NCBI GenBank assembly: GCA_035555595.1
Contig: DATMGK010000043.1
Location: 11,558 to 75,557 of the forward strand
Reading direction: 5' to 3'
Source: Croceibacterium_A sp035555595
Lineage (GTDB): Bacteria; Pseudomonadota; Alphaproteobacteria; Sphingomonadales; Sphingomonadaceae
DNA: 64,000 nucleotides
The translations under genes and the position numbers were made by a program. Under the pieces are notes generated by a model, which was not told the origin of the DNA, did no database searches, and saw nothing but the letters and a program-made list of their open reading frames with translations. Below are positions 1 to 9,011 of the stretch, piece after piece. The first letter of the stretch is position 1. Every line of letters starts with the position of its first letter.

Positions 1-1
1 C

Positions 2-1141
2 TTTGCGATCGCGGCGGCCCTGACAGGCGTATTCTCGATACAGAACGCCGCGCTGAACTTCGTATGGGTGGCGCTGGGCGGCATAGCGGTGGGCGTCGGC
101 GTGACCTGGGCCGTGGCGAAAGCCAAGAGCTTCGTCACCCGGCACTATGGCGAGGATGGCGGGGCGCAGGTGCTTATCAGCCTGCTGATCCCCTTCGGTT
201 CCTATTTGGTGGCCGAACACCTGCACTGTTCCGGCATTCTTGCGGCGGTGGCGGCGGGGCTGACCATGGGGTTCGTGGAAACGCGGGGCGACATCGCCGC
301 GACAACGCGCATACGCCGCAACAGCATCTGGGACACCATCCAGTTCACCGCGAACGGCATCATCTTCGTGCTGCTGGGCGAACAATTGCCCGGCATCCTG
401 AGCGGTGCGGCGGAAACCGTGAGGATGACCGGCCACCATGACGAATGGTGGCTGGCGGTATATGTGCTGGCAATCAACGCGGGGCTGGCGGCGCTGCGCT
501 TCCTGTGGGTCTGGCTGTCCTTCCGCCTGACATTGTTCCGCCAGGGGGAATGGCGGCAAAAGCCGAACTGGCGGATAGTCGCCGCGATGTCCTTTGCCGG
601 TGTGCGTGGAGCCATCACGCTCGCCGGTGTGCTGACACTGCCGCTGACAATGGCCGATGGATCGGCATTCCCCGCCAGAGATCTGGCGATCTTCCTGGCG
701 ATGGGCGTGATTATCGTATCGCTTGTCGTGGCAAGCATCGGGCTGCCGCTGCTGCTGCGCGGCCTGGAATTGCCCGATGATCCCGCGCATCTGGTGGAAG
801 AGGAAAACGCCCGCGTGGCCGCCGCCGAAGCGGCCATCGGCGCGGTTCAGCTCGCCGAACATCGCATGGCCGAAGGGAAGGCAAACGCGGATGCCTATAT
901 CGCCGCGGCCGGGCGCGTCATGGATGGTTACCGCGCGCGGATCGAAGCACGGCAGACGGACGACGAAGGGAAGGCAACAGCGCGTCAGGCCGAGAGCATC
1001 GAACGGGAACTGCGGCTCGCCGGACTGAAGGCCGAACGCACCGCCATATTCAGGATGGTCCGCCACCGCGAACTGGGCAGCGCGACGGCCCGCAAGCTAG
1101 TTCGCGAACTGGACCTTCAGGAAGTGCGATATACCGAATGA
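2..1141 (+). CDS. Na+/H+ antiporter, CPA1/NhaP type (3' part)
   Basis: This is the last 379 residues of a monovalent cation/proton antiporter. The frame is open to the left edge, so the start lies outside the window. The visible part is mostly hydrophobic helices and carries FAGVRGAITLAGVL at about fragment residues 198-211, a signature of CPA1/NhaP exchangers, in which the Arg sits in the transport core. From about fragment residue 261 the chain becomes a charged Ala/Glu/Arg-rich cytoplasmic tail, probably helical and regulatory. It would exchange Na+ (or K+) for H+ across the inner membrane for pH and salt balance. The next gene is convergent. Confidence 0.9.
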   Translation, partial: FAIAAALTGVFSIQNAALNFVWVALGGIAVGVGVTWAVAKAKSFVTRHYGEDGGAQVLISLLIPFGSYLVAEHLHCSGILAAVAAGLTMGFVETRGDIAATTRIRRNSIWDTIQFTANGIIFVLLGEQLPGILSGAAETVRMTGHHDEWWLAVYVLAINAGLAALRFLWVWLSFRLTLFRQGEWRQKPNWRIVAAMSFAGVRGAITLAGVLTLPLTMADGSAFPARDLAIFLAMGVIIVSLVVASIGLPLLLRGLELPDDPAHLVEEENARVAAAEAAIGAVQLAEHRMAEGKANADAYIAAAGRVMDGYRARIEARQTDDEGKATARQAESIERELRLAGLKAERTAIFRMVRHRELGSATARKLVRELDLQEVRYTE

Positions 1142-1162
1142 CCCGTGAGTACGGTGGCGCAA

Positions 1163-1579
1163 CTAAGCTGCGCCCTGCCGCCGCGCGATCAGATATCCGC
1201 CCGCCGCGCCGCCCAGTATCTTGAGCAGGTGAGATGAGAGGTAGGGCAGATCCATCGCCTGGCTGAAATCCGTCTTTTCCGGCGCGAGCCAATAAGCGGT
1301 GAGCGCGAGAATGGTGTAGATCAGCAGGCTCATCAAACCCGTAACCACGCCGTTGGCTATCGGACGGTCAGAGCGGCGAAACAGCCAGAGGACGACCAGC
1401 AAGGCCGCGACGAAAGAGGCGGGCGGCACAAGCGCGTTAAGCGTGGGGACGGCGGCGGGAGAACTCAGCGCGATGGGCGCGGCGACAACGGCCAGAACGA
1501 ATTCGACCAGCAAAGCCGCCAACAACGCGCGGCCCCAGCGGATGCCCTCGATCCCTTCCGCTTCATGTTCCACGGTCAT
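1163..1579 (-). CDS. small inner-membrane protein, unknown function
   Basis: I do not recognise this 138-residue protein. It has four likely membrane helices, at about residues 16-37, 50-68, 75-98 and 118-133, with short charged loops and no obvious catalytic motif. The ATG overlaps the stop of the upstream gene by four bases (ATGA), and an AGGAG lies just before it, so the two are translationally coupled. It is the last gene of a leftward three-gene unit (2726 to 1163) and probably anchors or accompanies the two exported proteins encoded before it. That role is inferred from gene order only. Confidence 0.8.
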   Translation of the reverse strand: MTVEHEAEGIEGIRWGRALLAALLVEFVLAVVAAPIALSSPAAVPTLNALVPPASFVAALLVVLWLFRRSDRPIANGVVTGLMSLLIYTILALTAYWLAPEKTDFSQAMDLPYLSSHLLKILGGAAGGYLIARRQGAA

Positions 1580-2325
1580 TCTCCTGCACCTTCACCGATC
1601 CGTTCATATTCCAGAGCGAAGCTGGGGTCACATTCATAGGGATAGACATACTGGCCCGGCTGCCGCGTCCATTTGATGTAGCGCGCGCCGTTGTTTTCCA
1701 GCACCTCCGGATCTTCGAACCACTGCGTTGCCAGCAGGTCCTTGCCATCGTCGCTTAACCGATAGCGTTCGATCATGTGAATCTTGTCACTGTGATCGAG
1801 GCCGTTGTTGGTGATGGTGGACGCGGCCAGGTGCGTGGTGTCGACAACCAGTTCGTCACCTTCCCAATGGCCGATCGAATGGCCGATCTTGGAATGGGGC
1901 GCGTCTTCTGGCGGATGCCCTCGCCCGTCCATATGGATCAGCCGGACCTGATCGAAGTATTCATACTTGAAGACGATCAGTTCGGGCGTCTGGAACACCT
2001 CGAACGGAAAAGGCCCCTGCAGGCCATAGACGATGGATGGCGGCAGGCACACGCGTGACACGCTCATATCAGTTTCCGGCGTCCACGCCTCTGCCTTGGC
2101 CAGTGCATCGGGCTTCAGCTTGAGGCCGCCGTATTCGTGCTGAGGAAACTCCGCGACGCCGGTATCGTCGATAATAACGGTGTCGGGCGGCAGTTTTTCC
2201 ACCAGATCGGCGGGCGGATCGCCCGCATCGAAGCTGAGGTTCCAGAAGCCCTGAAGATCGGCCTGCGCCAGCGCGGTGGCAGGTGCCGCGATCAGGGCGG
2301 CGGTTGCGATAAGCCATGTACGCAT
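1576..2325 (-). CDS. secreted protein of unknown function
   Basis: The 249-residue product begins with a clean Sec signal peptide, with cleavage likely after the ALAQA at about residues 19-21. The mature part starts DLQGFWNLSF, a lipocalin-like opening seen in many uncharacterised secreted proteins, and contains GHWEGDELVVDTTHL near its middle. Such sequences are common in proteobacterial proteins of unknown function that sit next to DUF6152 genes. No catalytic residues can be assigned. It starts two bases after the stop of the DUF6152 gene and overlaps the next gene by four bases, so the three are surely co-transcribed. Confidence 0.85.
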   Translation of the reverse strand: MRTWLIATAALIAAPATALAQADLQGFWNLSFDAGDPPADLVEKLPPDTVIIDDTGVAEFPQHEYGGLKLKPDALAKAEAWTPETDMSVSRVCLPPSIVYGLQGPFPFEVFQTPELIVFKYEYFDQVRLIHMDGRGHPPEDAPHSKIGHSIGHWEGDELVVDTTHLAASTITNNGLDHSDKIHMIERYRLSDDGKDLLATQWFEDPEVLENNGARYIKWTRQPGQYVYPYECDPSFALEYERIGEGAGE

Positions 2326-2327
2326 GG

Positions 2328-2726
2328 TCAGCTCTGGTCCGCGTGACCGAACGGCGCGGAACCGATCAGGCGCCCATCAGCGCGGACCGCACGGCGCAGG
2401 CGGATATAGGGCTTCCCGTCACGGCTGGCCCATCCGTCGATCGTTATCGTTTCACCCGGTTTGATACTGTCCCGCGCCCAGCCGCGCCGCATCAGCACCA
2501 CCGGGGCATTGGTTTCCGCACGCCATTCCGTGACTTTGCCCTGCGCATCGGTGACGTCCATCACCACAGTGCCGTGAGGATTGGTAAAGCGGAACGCCGT
2601 GACCTTGCCGGTGATGGTCACGTCCCTGCTCGGGTCGAAAAAGACCGCGAACGAATGATGCGCCAGCGCGGCGGCCGGGGCCATGCAGGCCAGCGCCACG
2701 GCAATGGAAAGCGCGCGACTCCTCAT
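2328..2726 (-). CDS. DUF6152 family periplasmic protein
   Basis: This 132-residue protein has a signal peptide (residues 1-22) ending AALAHHSFAVFFD. That His-His-Ser start of the mature chain is characteristic of the DUF6152 family. A small beta-rich domain follows (VTITGKVTAFRFTNPHGTV), and a second block, GETITIDGWASRDGKPYIRLR, resembles an OB-like fold. The family has no established function. It is the first gene of the leftward unit and lies 77 bases from the end of the Lrp gene, across a stem-loop. The paired histidines could bind metal, but that is a guess. Confidence 0.85.
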   Translation of the reverse strand: MRSRALSIAVALACMAPAAALAHHSFAVFFDPSRDVTITGKVTAFRFTNPHGTVVMDVTDAQGKVTEWRAETNAPVVLMRRGWARDSIKPGETITIDGWASRDGKPYIRLRRAVRADGRLIGSAPFGHADQS

Positions 2727-2766
2727 CGAAACTCCCCTCTATTCTCTCTTTTTCCCAGCCTACATC

Positions 2767-2800
2767 CTGGCCGGGCCCGGTGGAAGGGGAACCCGGCCAG
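2767..2800. terminator. GC-rich stem-loop between Lrp and DUF6152 genes
   Basis: CTGGCCGGG pairs perfectly with CCCGGCCAG across a 16-base loop, right after the stop of the Lrp/AsnC gene (leftward). No T tract follows, so it may be a weak terminator or an mRNA-stabilising hairpin. Confidence 0.4.
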
Positions 2801-2803
2801 AAA

Positions 2804-3268
2804 TCAGCCCAGCGGAACGCCGGGTTCGCTCTTGGAAGTACGGATGGTCAGCGATGTCTTGACGCTGGCCACATTGGGGGCAGGCGTCAGCTTGCTGGTG
2901 AGAAATTCCTGAAAGCTTTGCAGATCGCGGCTGACGATCTTCAGGATGAAGTCGATCTCACCATTCAGCATGTGGCATTCGCGCACATCGGGCAAAGCCT
3001 TGATGTGGTTCTCAAACGCTCGCAGGTCTTCTTCCGCCTGACTTTTCAGGCTGACCATTGCGAAGACGGTGATCGCAAAGCCGAGCTTCGAAGGATCGAG
3101 ATCGGCGTGGTAGCCGCGGATGACGCCCGCTTCCTCCAGCGCGCGGACGCGGCGCAGACACGGCGGAGCGGTGAGCCCCACCCGGCGCGCGAGATCGACG
3201 TTGGTTACCCGGCCTTCAGCCTGCAATTCGGCGAGAAGGTGACGATCGATGCTGTCCAGTGTTGACAT
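2804..3268 (-). CDS. Lrp/AsnC family transcriptional regulator
   Basis: This 154-residue protein has the two-domain layout of Lrp/AsnC factors. Residues 1-60 hold the AsnC-type helix-turn-helix (VTNVDLARRVGLTAPPCLRR), and about residues 66-140 hold the RAM effector-binding domain (ITVFAMVSLKSQ, then DVRECHMLNGEIDFILKI). These proteins form octamers and sense amino acids. The target cannot be read from the context: the neighbours are an uncharacterised secreted-protein unit downstream and a divergent HisKA protein. Length and start (ATG at 3268) fit the family. Confidence 0.93.
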   Translation of the reverse strand: MSTLDSIDRHLLAELQAEGRVTNVDLARRVGLTAPPCLRRVRALEEAGVIRGYHADLDPSKLGFAITVFAMVSLKSQAEEDLRAFENHIKALPDVRECHMLNGEIDFILKIVSRDLQSFQEFLTSKLTPAPNVASVKTSLTIRTSKSEPGVPLG

Positions 3269-3480
3269 GACATTTCACCCCCGCGTCTGAGATAAAAACG
3301 GAATAACCGGCCGTTGAAATTATCGGCCGCCCAGCCCCGTTGCCCCGAAATATTATTGTGTATGACGGCAATTGTCCCGCTTTGCAACGCGCCAAAGGGA
3401 AGCCGTTTCGCCCTGCGTCGGACGGGCTATGGGCCAAAGCGCAGCGCCCTGTACGCCGCCGCCCTTTCGCCGGAGAATCG

Positions 3481-5172
3481 ATGCAGTTCGACGATCGCCT
3501 TGCCACCGTGCTGCGCGTACCCGCGCAGAGCGAGGCTGCGGCGCGAACGCAATACCGGCAGTTGCTCGACCTGCTGGGATCGATGCCGGCCGACGCCGAG
3601 GGCGTACTGGTGGAAGCAGCCTATGAACGGCTTGGCGAACTGGCTGACACCCTGCCCCCTGCACTGCAATCGGCGATCCTGCGCGCGCCCGGGCTGCGGC
3701 TGCGCAATGCTGCGCTGGCGAGTTGGCTTTCCACCCGCGATCCGCAGGCGGCAGCGGCGGCGATGGCAACCGCACAGCTTGAAGAAGGCGAATGGCTGAA
3801 CCTCATCCCCCGGCTGTCGATGACGGCGCGAGGGTTCCTCCGCCATCGGCGCGACCTGCCTTTCGCGGCCCAGCAGGTGCTGGAACGACTGGGTGTGCGC
3901 GATCTGGTGCTGCCCGAACCTGAGGCATGGCTGGAAGGCACCGACCACCGGCCTGAGCTTGAGGCAGGCGCCCCAGTCGCAGAGGAACAGGCGCCGGAAG
4001 CCGAGGCAGGCATTGGTGCGCTCGTCCGCCGTATCGAGGCGTTCCAACGCGCCCGGCGGGAGGCCGCCTCCGCACCGCGCCTGCCTCTGGGCGACGTAAG
4101 GCCCGAAACCGATTTCGCAGACGCAGGAAACCGGCGCGGAGCGTTCGATTTTGCTACCGATCCACAAGGTGCGATCATATGGGCGGACCCCGCGATGGCG
4201 CCGCTGGCGGTTGGCCTGCGGCTGGGGGCGACTGGCCACGGTTCGACGGGACTGGCGGACGCGTGGGCAACCCGCGCACTTTCCCTGCGGCAGCCCCTGC
4301 GCGGCGCCCGCATCACGCTTTCCGGGCCCGCGGAAATCGCCGGGGACTGGCGGATAGACGCTGTTCCGGCGTTTTCCCCTGTCGGTGGGGCGTTCGATGG
4401 ATATCGCGGCAGGATGCGCCGTTTCGACAGCCGGCCTTCCGCGGCCGCCGTTGCTGCCGGGGCTGACCGGATGCGGCAATTGCTGCACGAATTGCGCACG
4501 CCGGTGGGCGCCATCCAGGGCTTTGCCGAGCTGATCCAGCAGCAGATGTTCGGCCCGGCGCCGAATGAATATCGCGCACTCGCCGCCGGGATCGCGGTGG
4601 ACGCCGCGCGCCTGTTGGCCGGGTTTGACGAGATCGACCGCCTCGCCCGGCTGGAATCCGGATCGATGCAACTGGATGAAGGCCGCTGCGATCTGCGCGA
4701 TGTGGCCGGGCAGCTTCTGCGCCGTCTGGAAGGCGCGCTGAGGCCGCGCAGCGCGCGCATCGATCTGGCGATCCGGGGCGGGCCCTTCACATTGGCGCTG
4801 GACGAGCGGGAAGCCCAGCAATTGCTGTGGCGCCTGCTGGCGACTCTGGCGGGGACGCTCGGTCCCGGCGAAGTGATCGACCTGACGCTGGAAAGCGATG
4901 GCAGGCGCGCAACCCTTTCAGCCGACCTTCCCACCGCACTGCTGGACAATGACGATCTGTTCGCGGCATCCGCAACGGTGCAGCCCCGAACCGTATCCGC
5001 AGGCATGTTCGGCAGCGGCTTTTCCCTGCGGCTGGCCCGCGCCGAAGCCGTTGCCGCGGGCGGCAAGATGGAACAGCGGGGCGAATTGCTGTGCCTGGAC
5101 CTGCCGGTCCTGGCCTATCCCGCGCCTTCAGAAGAGGGTGAGCAGCACGATCTGCCGGGAAAATTCGCCTGA
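3481..5172 (+). CDS. HisKA-domain protein with degenerate ATPase domain
   Basis: The ATG at 3481 is chosen because GGAG lies six bases upstream; the frame stays open to 3340, but that extension looks non-coding. The 563-residue product has a helical N-terminal third, then a PAS-like segment (FDFATDPQGAIIWADP), then a clear phospho-acceptor helix LLHELRTPVGAIQG with His336. The C-terminal region has the position and length of a HATPase domain, but the N-box asparagine and the DxGxG motif are missing; only a late GMFGSGFSLRLARAEAVA resembles the G2 box. It may be a phosphotransfer protein or pseudokinase rather than an active kinase. There is no transmembrane segment and no adjacent response regulator. 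Confidence 0.85.
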   Translation: MQFDDRLATVLRVPAQSEAAARTQYRQLLDLLGSMPADAEGVLVEAAYERLGELADTLPPALQSAILRAPGLRLRNAALASWLSTRDPQAAAAAMATAQLEEGEWLNLIPRLSMTARGFLRHRRDLPFAAQQVLERLGVRDLVLPEPEAWLEGTDHRPELEAGAPVAEEQAPEAEAGIGALVRRIEAFQRARREAASAPRLPLGDVRPETDFADAGNRRGAFDFATDPQGAIIWADPAMAPLAVGLRLGATGHGSTGLADAWATRALSLRQPLRGARITLSGPAEIAGDWRIDAVPAFSPVGGAFDGYRGRMRRFDSRPSAAAVAAGADRMRQLLHELRTPVGAIQGFAELIQQQMFGPAPNEYRALAAGIAVDAARLLAGFDEIDRLARLESGSMQLDEGRCDLRDVAGQLLRRLEGALRPRSARIDLAIRGGPFTLALDEREAQQLLWRLLATLAGTLGPGEVIDLTLESDGRRATLSADLPTALLDNDDLFAASATVQPRTVSAGMFGSGFSLRLARAEAVAAGGKMEQRGELLCLDLPVLAYPAPSEEGEQHDLPGKFA

Positions 5173-5250
5173 GCCCGCACGGTTCTTGCCATAGCGCATA
5201 AGCGAAGCTACCTCCCGCCCCGCGCAAGCGGCGCACCGGTTGGTTCCTCG

Positions 5251-5326
5251 GGGCCTGTAGCTCAGCGGTTAGAGCTGGCCGCTCATAACGGCTAGGTCGC
5301 GGGTTCGAATCCTGCCGGGCCCACCA
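5251..5326 (+). tRNA. ileX: tRNA-Ile2 (CAU anticodon)
   Basis: A full cloverleaf of 76 nt: acceptor GGGCCTG/CGGGCCC, D arm GCTC/GAGC, anticodon stem GGCCG/CGGCT with loop CTCATAA, T arm GCGGG/CCTGC with TTCGAAT, and an encoded CCA. The CAU anticodon could be Met, but the body (GGTTAGAGC, GCTCATAACGGC, GGTCG) matches the isoleucine tRNA whose C34 is changed to lysidine by TilS to read AUA. Confidence 0.9.
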
Positions 5327-5384
5327 GCCACGCCGCACGCGCAAGTCCGCAAGGACAGCCGGCCACCAGCCGGTCCGAACAGGT

Positions 5385-5463
<79 letters not shown>

Positions 5464-5553
5464 CGGACCTTGGACGGCACCGCATCTCGCACACAAAAAG
5501 AGCGGAGCCGCCGGGTAAACGGCGACCCCGCCCGAGGAGCGCGCAGGAAGCCC

Positions 5554-7905
5554 TTAGAATTCGCGCGAAACGCTGAGTCCGAACGTGCGCGGCGCGCCGT
5601 AGAATTCCGCGGCGTTCGCCAGACCCGTTACATAGAGTTTATTGGTAGCATTGCGTACGAAGGCTTCCGCACCCCAATCGCCGGAGCGGAACTCAAGCGT
5701 GGCGTCCATCGTCGTTCGGGCCGGAATGCGGAAATAGTCCGTGTTCTGGAAAATAGACGCATATTGGGCCCCGCTATGCGACACGCTGACGCGTGGCGTG
5801 ATCCGGGCATCGCCACCCAGTTCGATGGTGTAGCCGAGCGAGGCATTGGCGGTTATCTTCGGAGCATAAGGATTATCCTCGCCCGCTAGATTGACGATGT
5901 ACGGCGTGTAATCGAAGCATCCCACCGTCTGCCCCGGGGCGCATTGCGGGCCAAGCTGGCCGGCTGGCAATTGGTACGTCGCCACTGCGGAAATCGCGCC
6001 GAGTTTCGATTTATTGTAGGCCAGCCCCGCATCGAAACTGACCGGCCCGAAACGCGACTGGATAGAGGCCTCTACCCCGTAGATCTTGGAATCGCCGATG
6101 TTGCGGATTTCGCTGAGCGTGGTCTGCGGATCGAAAACCTGCTGCTGCATCCCGGCATAGCGCATGTAATAGCCGCCGATCTGCAACAGAGCCTGATTAC
6201 CGAACAGCTTGGATTTCCAGCCGATTTCGTAATCGTCGACCTTTTCCGGGCCAAAGTTGCTGACCGCGCTGTTTATGCCCCCCTGTTTGTAGCCACGGGC
6301 GTAGAACGCATAGACGAAGTTGCGATCGTCCACGTCCCAGTTGAGGGCGATCTTTCCGGTAGGCTCCTCTCCCTTGTAAACACCATCGATGGGAACCGGG
6401 ATCACAACGCCGGGGAACGGCGATATCTGCAAGAGCCCGCTCTGTTCACCCCGATCGAAGCTGTAACGTCCGCCAGCCTGAATCTGCAGGGCCGGAGTGA
6501 GCTGATATCCGATCTGGCCAAAGACCCCGATCAGTTCCTGCCGTGAATTGGAGCGCAGGATCAGCGAGGCCCCGGTCGCATCGTGACTGGGAGTCGTGCC
6601 ATCGGGGTAGACAACGAGATCCACCGGCGTTTCCCGATGGAAATAGGACGCGCCGACCAGCCAGGTGAGCCGTTCGCCATCTGGCGAGATCACGTTGAAT
6701 TCCTGGCTGTAGTAGTCGTTTTTCGGACCGATCAGGTGATGCGAAAAGCTGCCCGCCGGAAAAGACCCGACCGGCGCGGCGGAACCGTCGCTGTCGTCTA
6801 TCCGGTCTTCCTTCAGATGCTGGTAACCGCTGAGCGAACGCAGGGTCACCCCGCCGGGCAGGATATAGCGCAGTTCCAGGCTGAAGCGGTTGGCCGTGTC
6901 CTTCAGCTTTTCCTGAGTATTATAGACAAGATCGAACGGCCCCGGCGTGCGGTTGCCATTCAGGGCGCTGGGGCCATCGTAACCGAACTGGTAGAAACTG
7001 CTGAACGGAGTGCAGGTGGCGCAGGCAGGGCGCGGACGCGGTGTCAGCCCGCCACCGTCGAGATAGTTGAACTCTGCCTTCAACAGGGCGCGGAAAGAAT
7101 CGCTCGGTTCCCACAACAGACCCAGCCGCAGGTTCTGCTGCAACAAGCTGCCGGGCGCATCGCCGGGATCGGTCCCCGCCCCGTTGGCGCTGCCCAGGTT
7201 GGTGTAGAAGCTGTCCCGCTTGTCCACGTTGAAGGCCACGCGCGCGGCCACTGTCTGTGAAATCGGCAGGTTCACCGCCCCTTGCAGCCGCAGCAGGTTG
7301 TAATTGCCCACTGTGGCATCCACGAAGCCGTTCACCCCGCCCGACAGTTCCGGATTGCGCGAGTTGACCTGCAGGGAACCGCCGGTGGAATTCTGCCCGA
7401 TGATCGTGCCCTGTGGCCCGCGCAGCACCTCCACACTGGCGATGTCGTAGAACGGCGTGTTCAGCAGGATCGCTTCCGGCTGATAGAGGCCGTCGTGAAA
7501 CACCGCCACGCCGGTGGTGATATTGGGCGAGGTGGTCGTATTACCCAGCCCGCGCAGGTTGATGTTCGAAGTGAAGCCGTTCTGCGTATAGGACAGCCCC
7601 GGCACCTGCGTTTCGAGCGACTGGATTTCAGTAATCTGGCGATCCGCCAGTTGATCGCCGCTGATGACAGACACGGAAATAGGCGTGCGCTGCACATCGG
7701 TGGAACGCCTTTCCGCAGTGACCATGATCACCGGCGGCTCACTGGCCTGATCCCCGCCGTCCGCTGACTCGGTTTGCGCGAATACGGCGCATGGCATCAC
7801 CGTGGCCAGCATGGCCGCCAATCTCACCGCTGCTATCCCGCGCGACTTTCTGCGTTGATCGCGCGTGCTTTCGCCACCCCGGGCCGCCCCAAGATATCCG
7901 TTCAT
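5554..7905 (-). CDS. TonB-dependent receptor
   Basis: This 783-residue outer-membrane receptor has a signal peptide ending AVFAQ, a plug domain (VIMVTAERRSTDVQRTPISV through SVEVLRGPQGTIIGQNSTGG) and a beta-barrel ending in the terminal Phe typical of barrel insertion (FGLSVSREF). I start it at the ATG at 7905 because GGAGG sits six bases upstream; an ATG at 7911 abuts the GGAGG, and the frame is open to 7980. It would import a bulky ligand through the outer membrane using TonB energy; the ligand is unknown. The divergent TetR gene and the operator between them suggest induction by a small organic substrate rather than by iron. Confidence 0.93.
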   Translation of the reverse strand: MNGYLGAARGGESTRDQRRKSRGIAAVRLAAMLATVMPCAVFAQTESADGGDQASEPPVIMVTAERRSTDVQRTPISVSVISGDQLADRQITEIQSLETQVPGLSYTQNGFTSNINLRGLGNTTTSPNITTGVAVFHDGLYQPEAILLNTPFYDIASVEVLRGPQGTIIGQNSTGGSLQVNSRNPELSGGVNGFVDATVGNYNLLRLQGAVNLPISQTVAARVAFNVDKRDSFYTNLGSANGAGTDPGDAPGSLLQQNLRLGLLWEPSDSFRALLKAEFNYLDGGGLTPRPRPACATCTPFSSFYQFGYDGPSALNGNRTPGPFDLVYNTQEKLKDTANRFSLELRYILPGGVTLRSLSGYQHLKEDRIDDSDGSAAPVGSFPAGSFSHHLIGPKNDYYSQEFNVISPDGERLTWLVGASYFHRETPVDLVVYPDGTTPSHDATGASLILRSNSRQELIGVFGQIGYQLTPALQIQAGGRYSFDRGEQSGLLQISPFPGVVIPVPIDGVYKGEEPTGKIALNWDVDDRNFVYAFYARGYKQGGINSAVSNFGPEKVDDYEIGWKSKLFGNQALLQIGGYYMRYAGMQQQVFDPQTTLSEIRNIGDSKIYGVEASIQSRFGPVSFDAGLAYNKSKLGAISAVATYQLPAGQLGPQCAPGQTVGCFDYTPYIVNLAGEDNPYAPKITANASLGYTIELGGDARITPRVSVSHSGAQYASIFQNTDYFRIPARTTMDATLEFRSGDWGAEAFVRNATNKLYVTGLANAAEFYGAPRTFGLSVSREF

Positions 7906-7952
7906 TGACATCCTCCCATTCCCGTCAGTGTTCGCCTGACGTCTGGACTTGA

Positions 7953-7972
7953 TAGTTCGAACGTTCGTTCTA
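7953..7972. promoter_or_regulatory. palindromic TetR-type operator
   Basis: TAGTTCGAACGTTCGTTCTA has a perfect ten-base core palindrome (CGAACGTTCG) and matching TAG/CTA ends; 8 of 10 pairs agree. It lies in the gap between the divergent TonB-receptor and TetR genes, where a TetR repressor would control both. The actual binding is inferred. Confidence 0.7.
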
Positions 7973-8009
7973 GACAACAAGCAAGCTATACAGGCAGTGT
8001 CGCCCGCCT

Positions 8010-8708
8010 ATGATGCGAGGAAAGCAGCAGGCGGCGCGAAAGCCGGCGAAGGACGGATTGGAAATGGAGCATGAAACGCTGGCGCCCCCTTCTGGAAAGC
8101 GGGACGCAAGCACATCGGAACGGGTGCTGGCCGCGACGGAACGGCTATGCGCTGAACGCGGGCTGGAACTGGTTTCCATCCGCGACATAGCGCGCGAAGC
8201 CGGGGTCAGCCTGTCGGTGATATACCACCACTTCGGCTCCAAGATCGACCTGCTGAAAACCCTGATCGAACGGCGCCTGGGGGAATTGTTCTGCCTGCGT
8301 CAGCCAATGATCGATCGGCTGGAAGCGCAGGCGCAGCCCTCGCTTGAAGAGCTGCTATATGCGATGATCGCACCGCTGAGTCTGCTTCGCAAACGAGGCA
8401 AGGATGGCGAGATCACGGGCCTGTTTCTGGCCCGGGTGCTGATCAGCACTGTACCGGAGATCAAGCACGAGATCGACCGGGGTGCAGGCCGACTGACCCA
8501 GATCGTCGATCTGGCGCAGCGTGCCGCACCGCACCTCAGCCGCGTGGACGTTTGCTGGCGGCTGCACTTCACCCTGGGCATAGAGCGGATGCACCAGTGG
8601 GATTACGACCGGCTGGAAATCATGTCCGAAGGGGCCTGCGCGCAATCAGTGGACGAAGCCATCAACCGCGCTGTCGCGTTCGCCAAGGCAGGTTTTTTAG
8701 CGCCGTGA
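8010..8708 (+). CDS. TetR/AcrR family regulator
   Basis: The 232-residue product has a TetR_N helix-turn-helix at about residues 33-85 (TSERVLAATERLCAERG, then IRDIAREAGVSLSVIYHHFG) with the usual YHHFGSK ending, followed by an all-helical ligand-binding domain. The start is uncertain: ATGs lie at 8010, 8013 and 8064, and none has a strong Shine-Dalgarno; the one at 8064 (MEHETLAPP) has GGACGGA upstream. Divergent from the TonB receptor across a palindromic operator, it probably represses both genes until the imported ligand or a derivative is bound. Confidence 0.9.
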   Translation: MMRGKQQAARKPAKDGLEMEHETLAPPSGKRDASTSERVLAATERLCAERGLELVSIRDIAREAGVSLSVIYHHFGSKIDLLKTLIERRLGELFCLRQPMIDRLEAQAQPSLEELLYAMIAPLSLLRKRGKDGEITGLFLARVLISTVPEIKHEIDRGAGRLTQIVDLAQRAAPHLSRVDVCWRLHFTLGIERMHQWDYDRLEIMSEGACAQSVDEAINRAVAFAKAGFLAP

Positions 8709-9011
8709 TTCGCTGAACACGGCCGGCGAGGACACCCGCAGCTCGATCACTCGGAGGTCACAAGAATTCCCTGATCTGAGGGAACGTGGCTTCGCGCAGA
8801 ATTCATGCCCAAACTGTATCATTCCGAGACATTAATTTCCGTCAATAAGTGCGTCCTTTTGCTTCAAATTCTTAAGAAAAATGGTAAACATCCGTCACTG
8901 CTCGCGACGGAGTCGCTTTTCGCATAGTTTGTACAGGGGCAGCGCCATCATCCGGAATGGCCAAATTGCGTTAGCAAAAAGGGTTAACTTCAAACCTAAG
9001 GGGCTTTGAAT
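8709..9011. other. 303-bp non-coding gap with one stem-loop
   Basis: No convincing gene. Just after tetR there is a perfect hairpin TTCCCT-GATCTG-AGGGAA at 8767-8784, a possible weak terminator. From about 8815 the sequence turns AT-rich (around CTTCAAATTCTTAAG) and probably holds the promoter and leader of the PEP-CTERM gene. AAGGGG at 8998-9003 is its ribosome-binding site. Confidence 0.5.

Noticed and set aside
3427..5066. Long leftward frames opposite the HisKA protein
   Set aside because: No start signal and composition of antisense; the + strand has a clear domain and ribosome-binding site.
8815..8995. CtrA-like TTAA motifs in the leader of the PEP-CTERM gene
   Set aside because: No pair has the required TTAA-N7-TTAA spacing.
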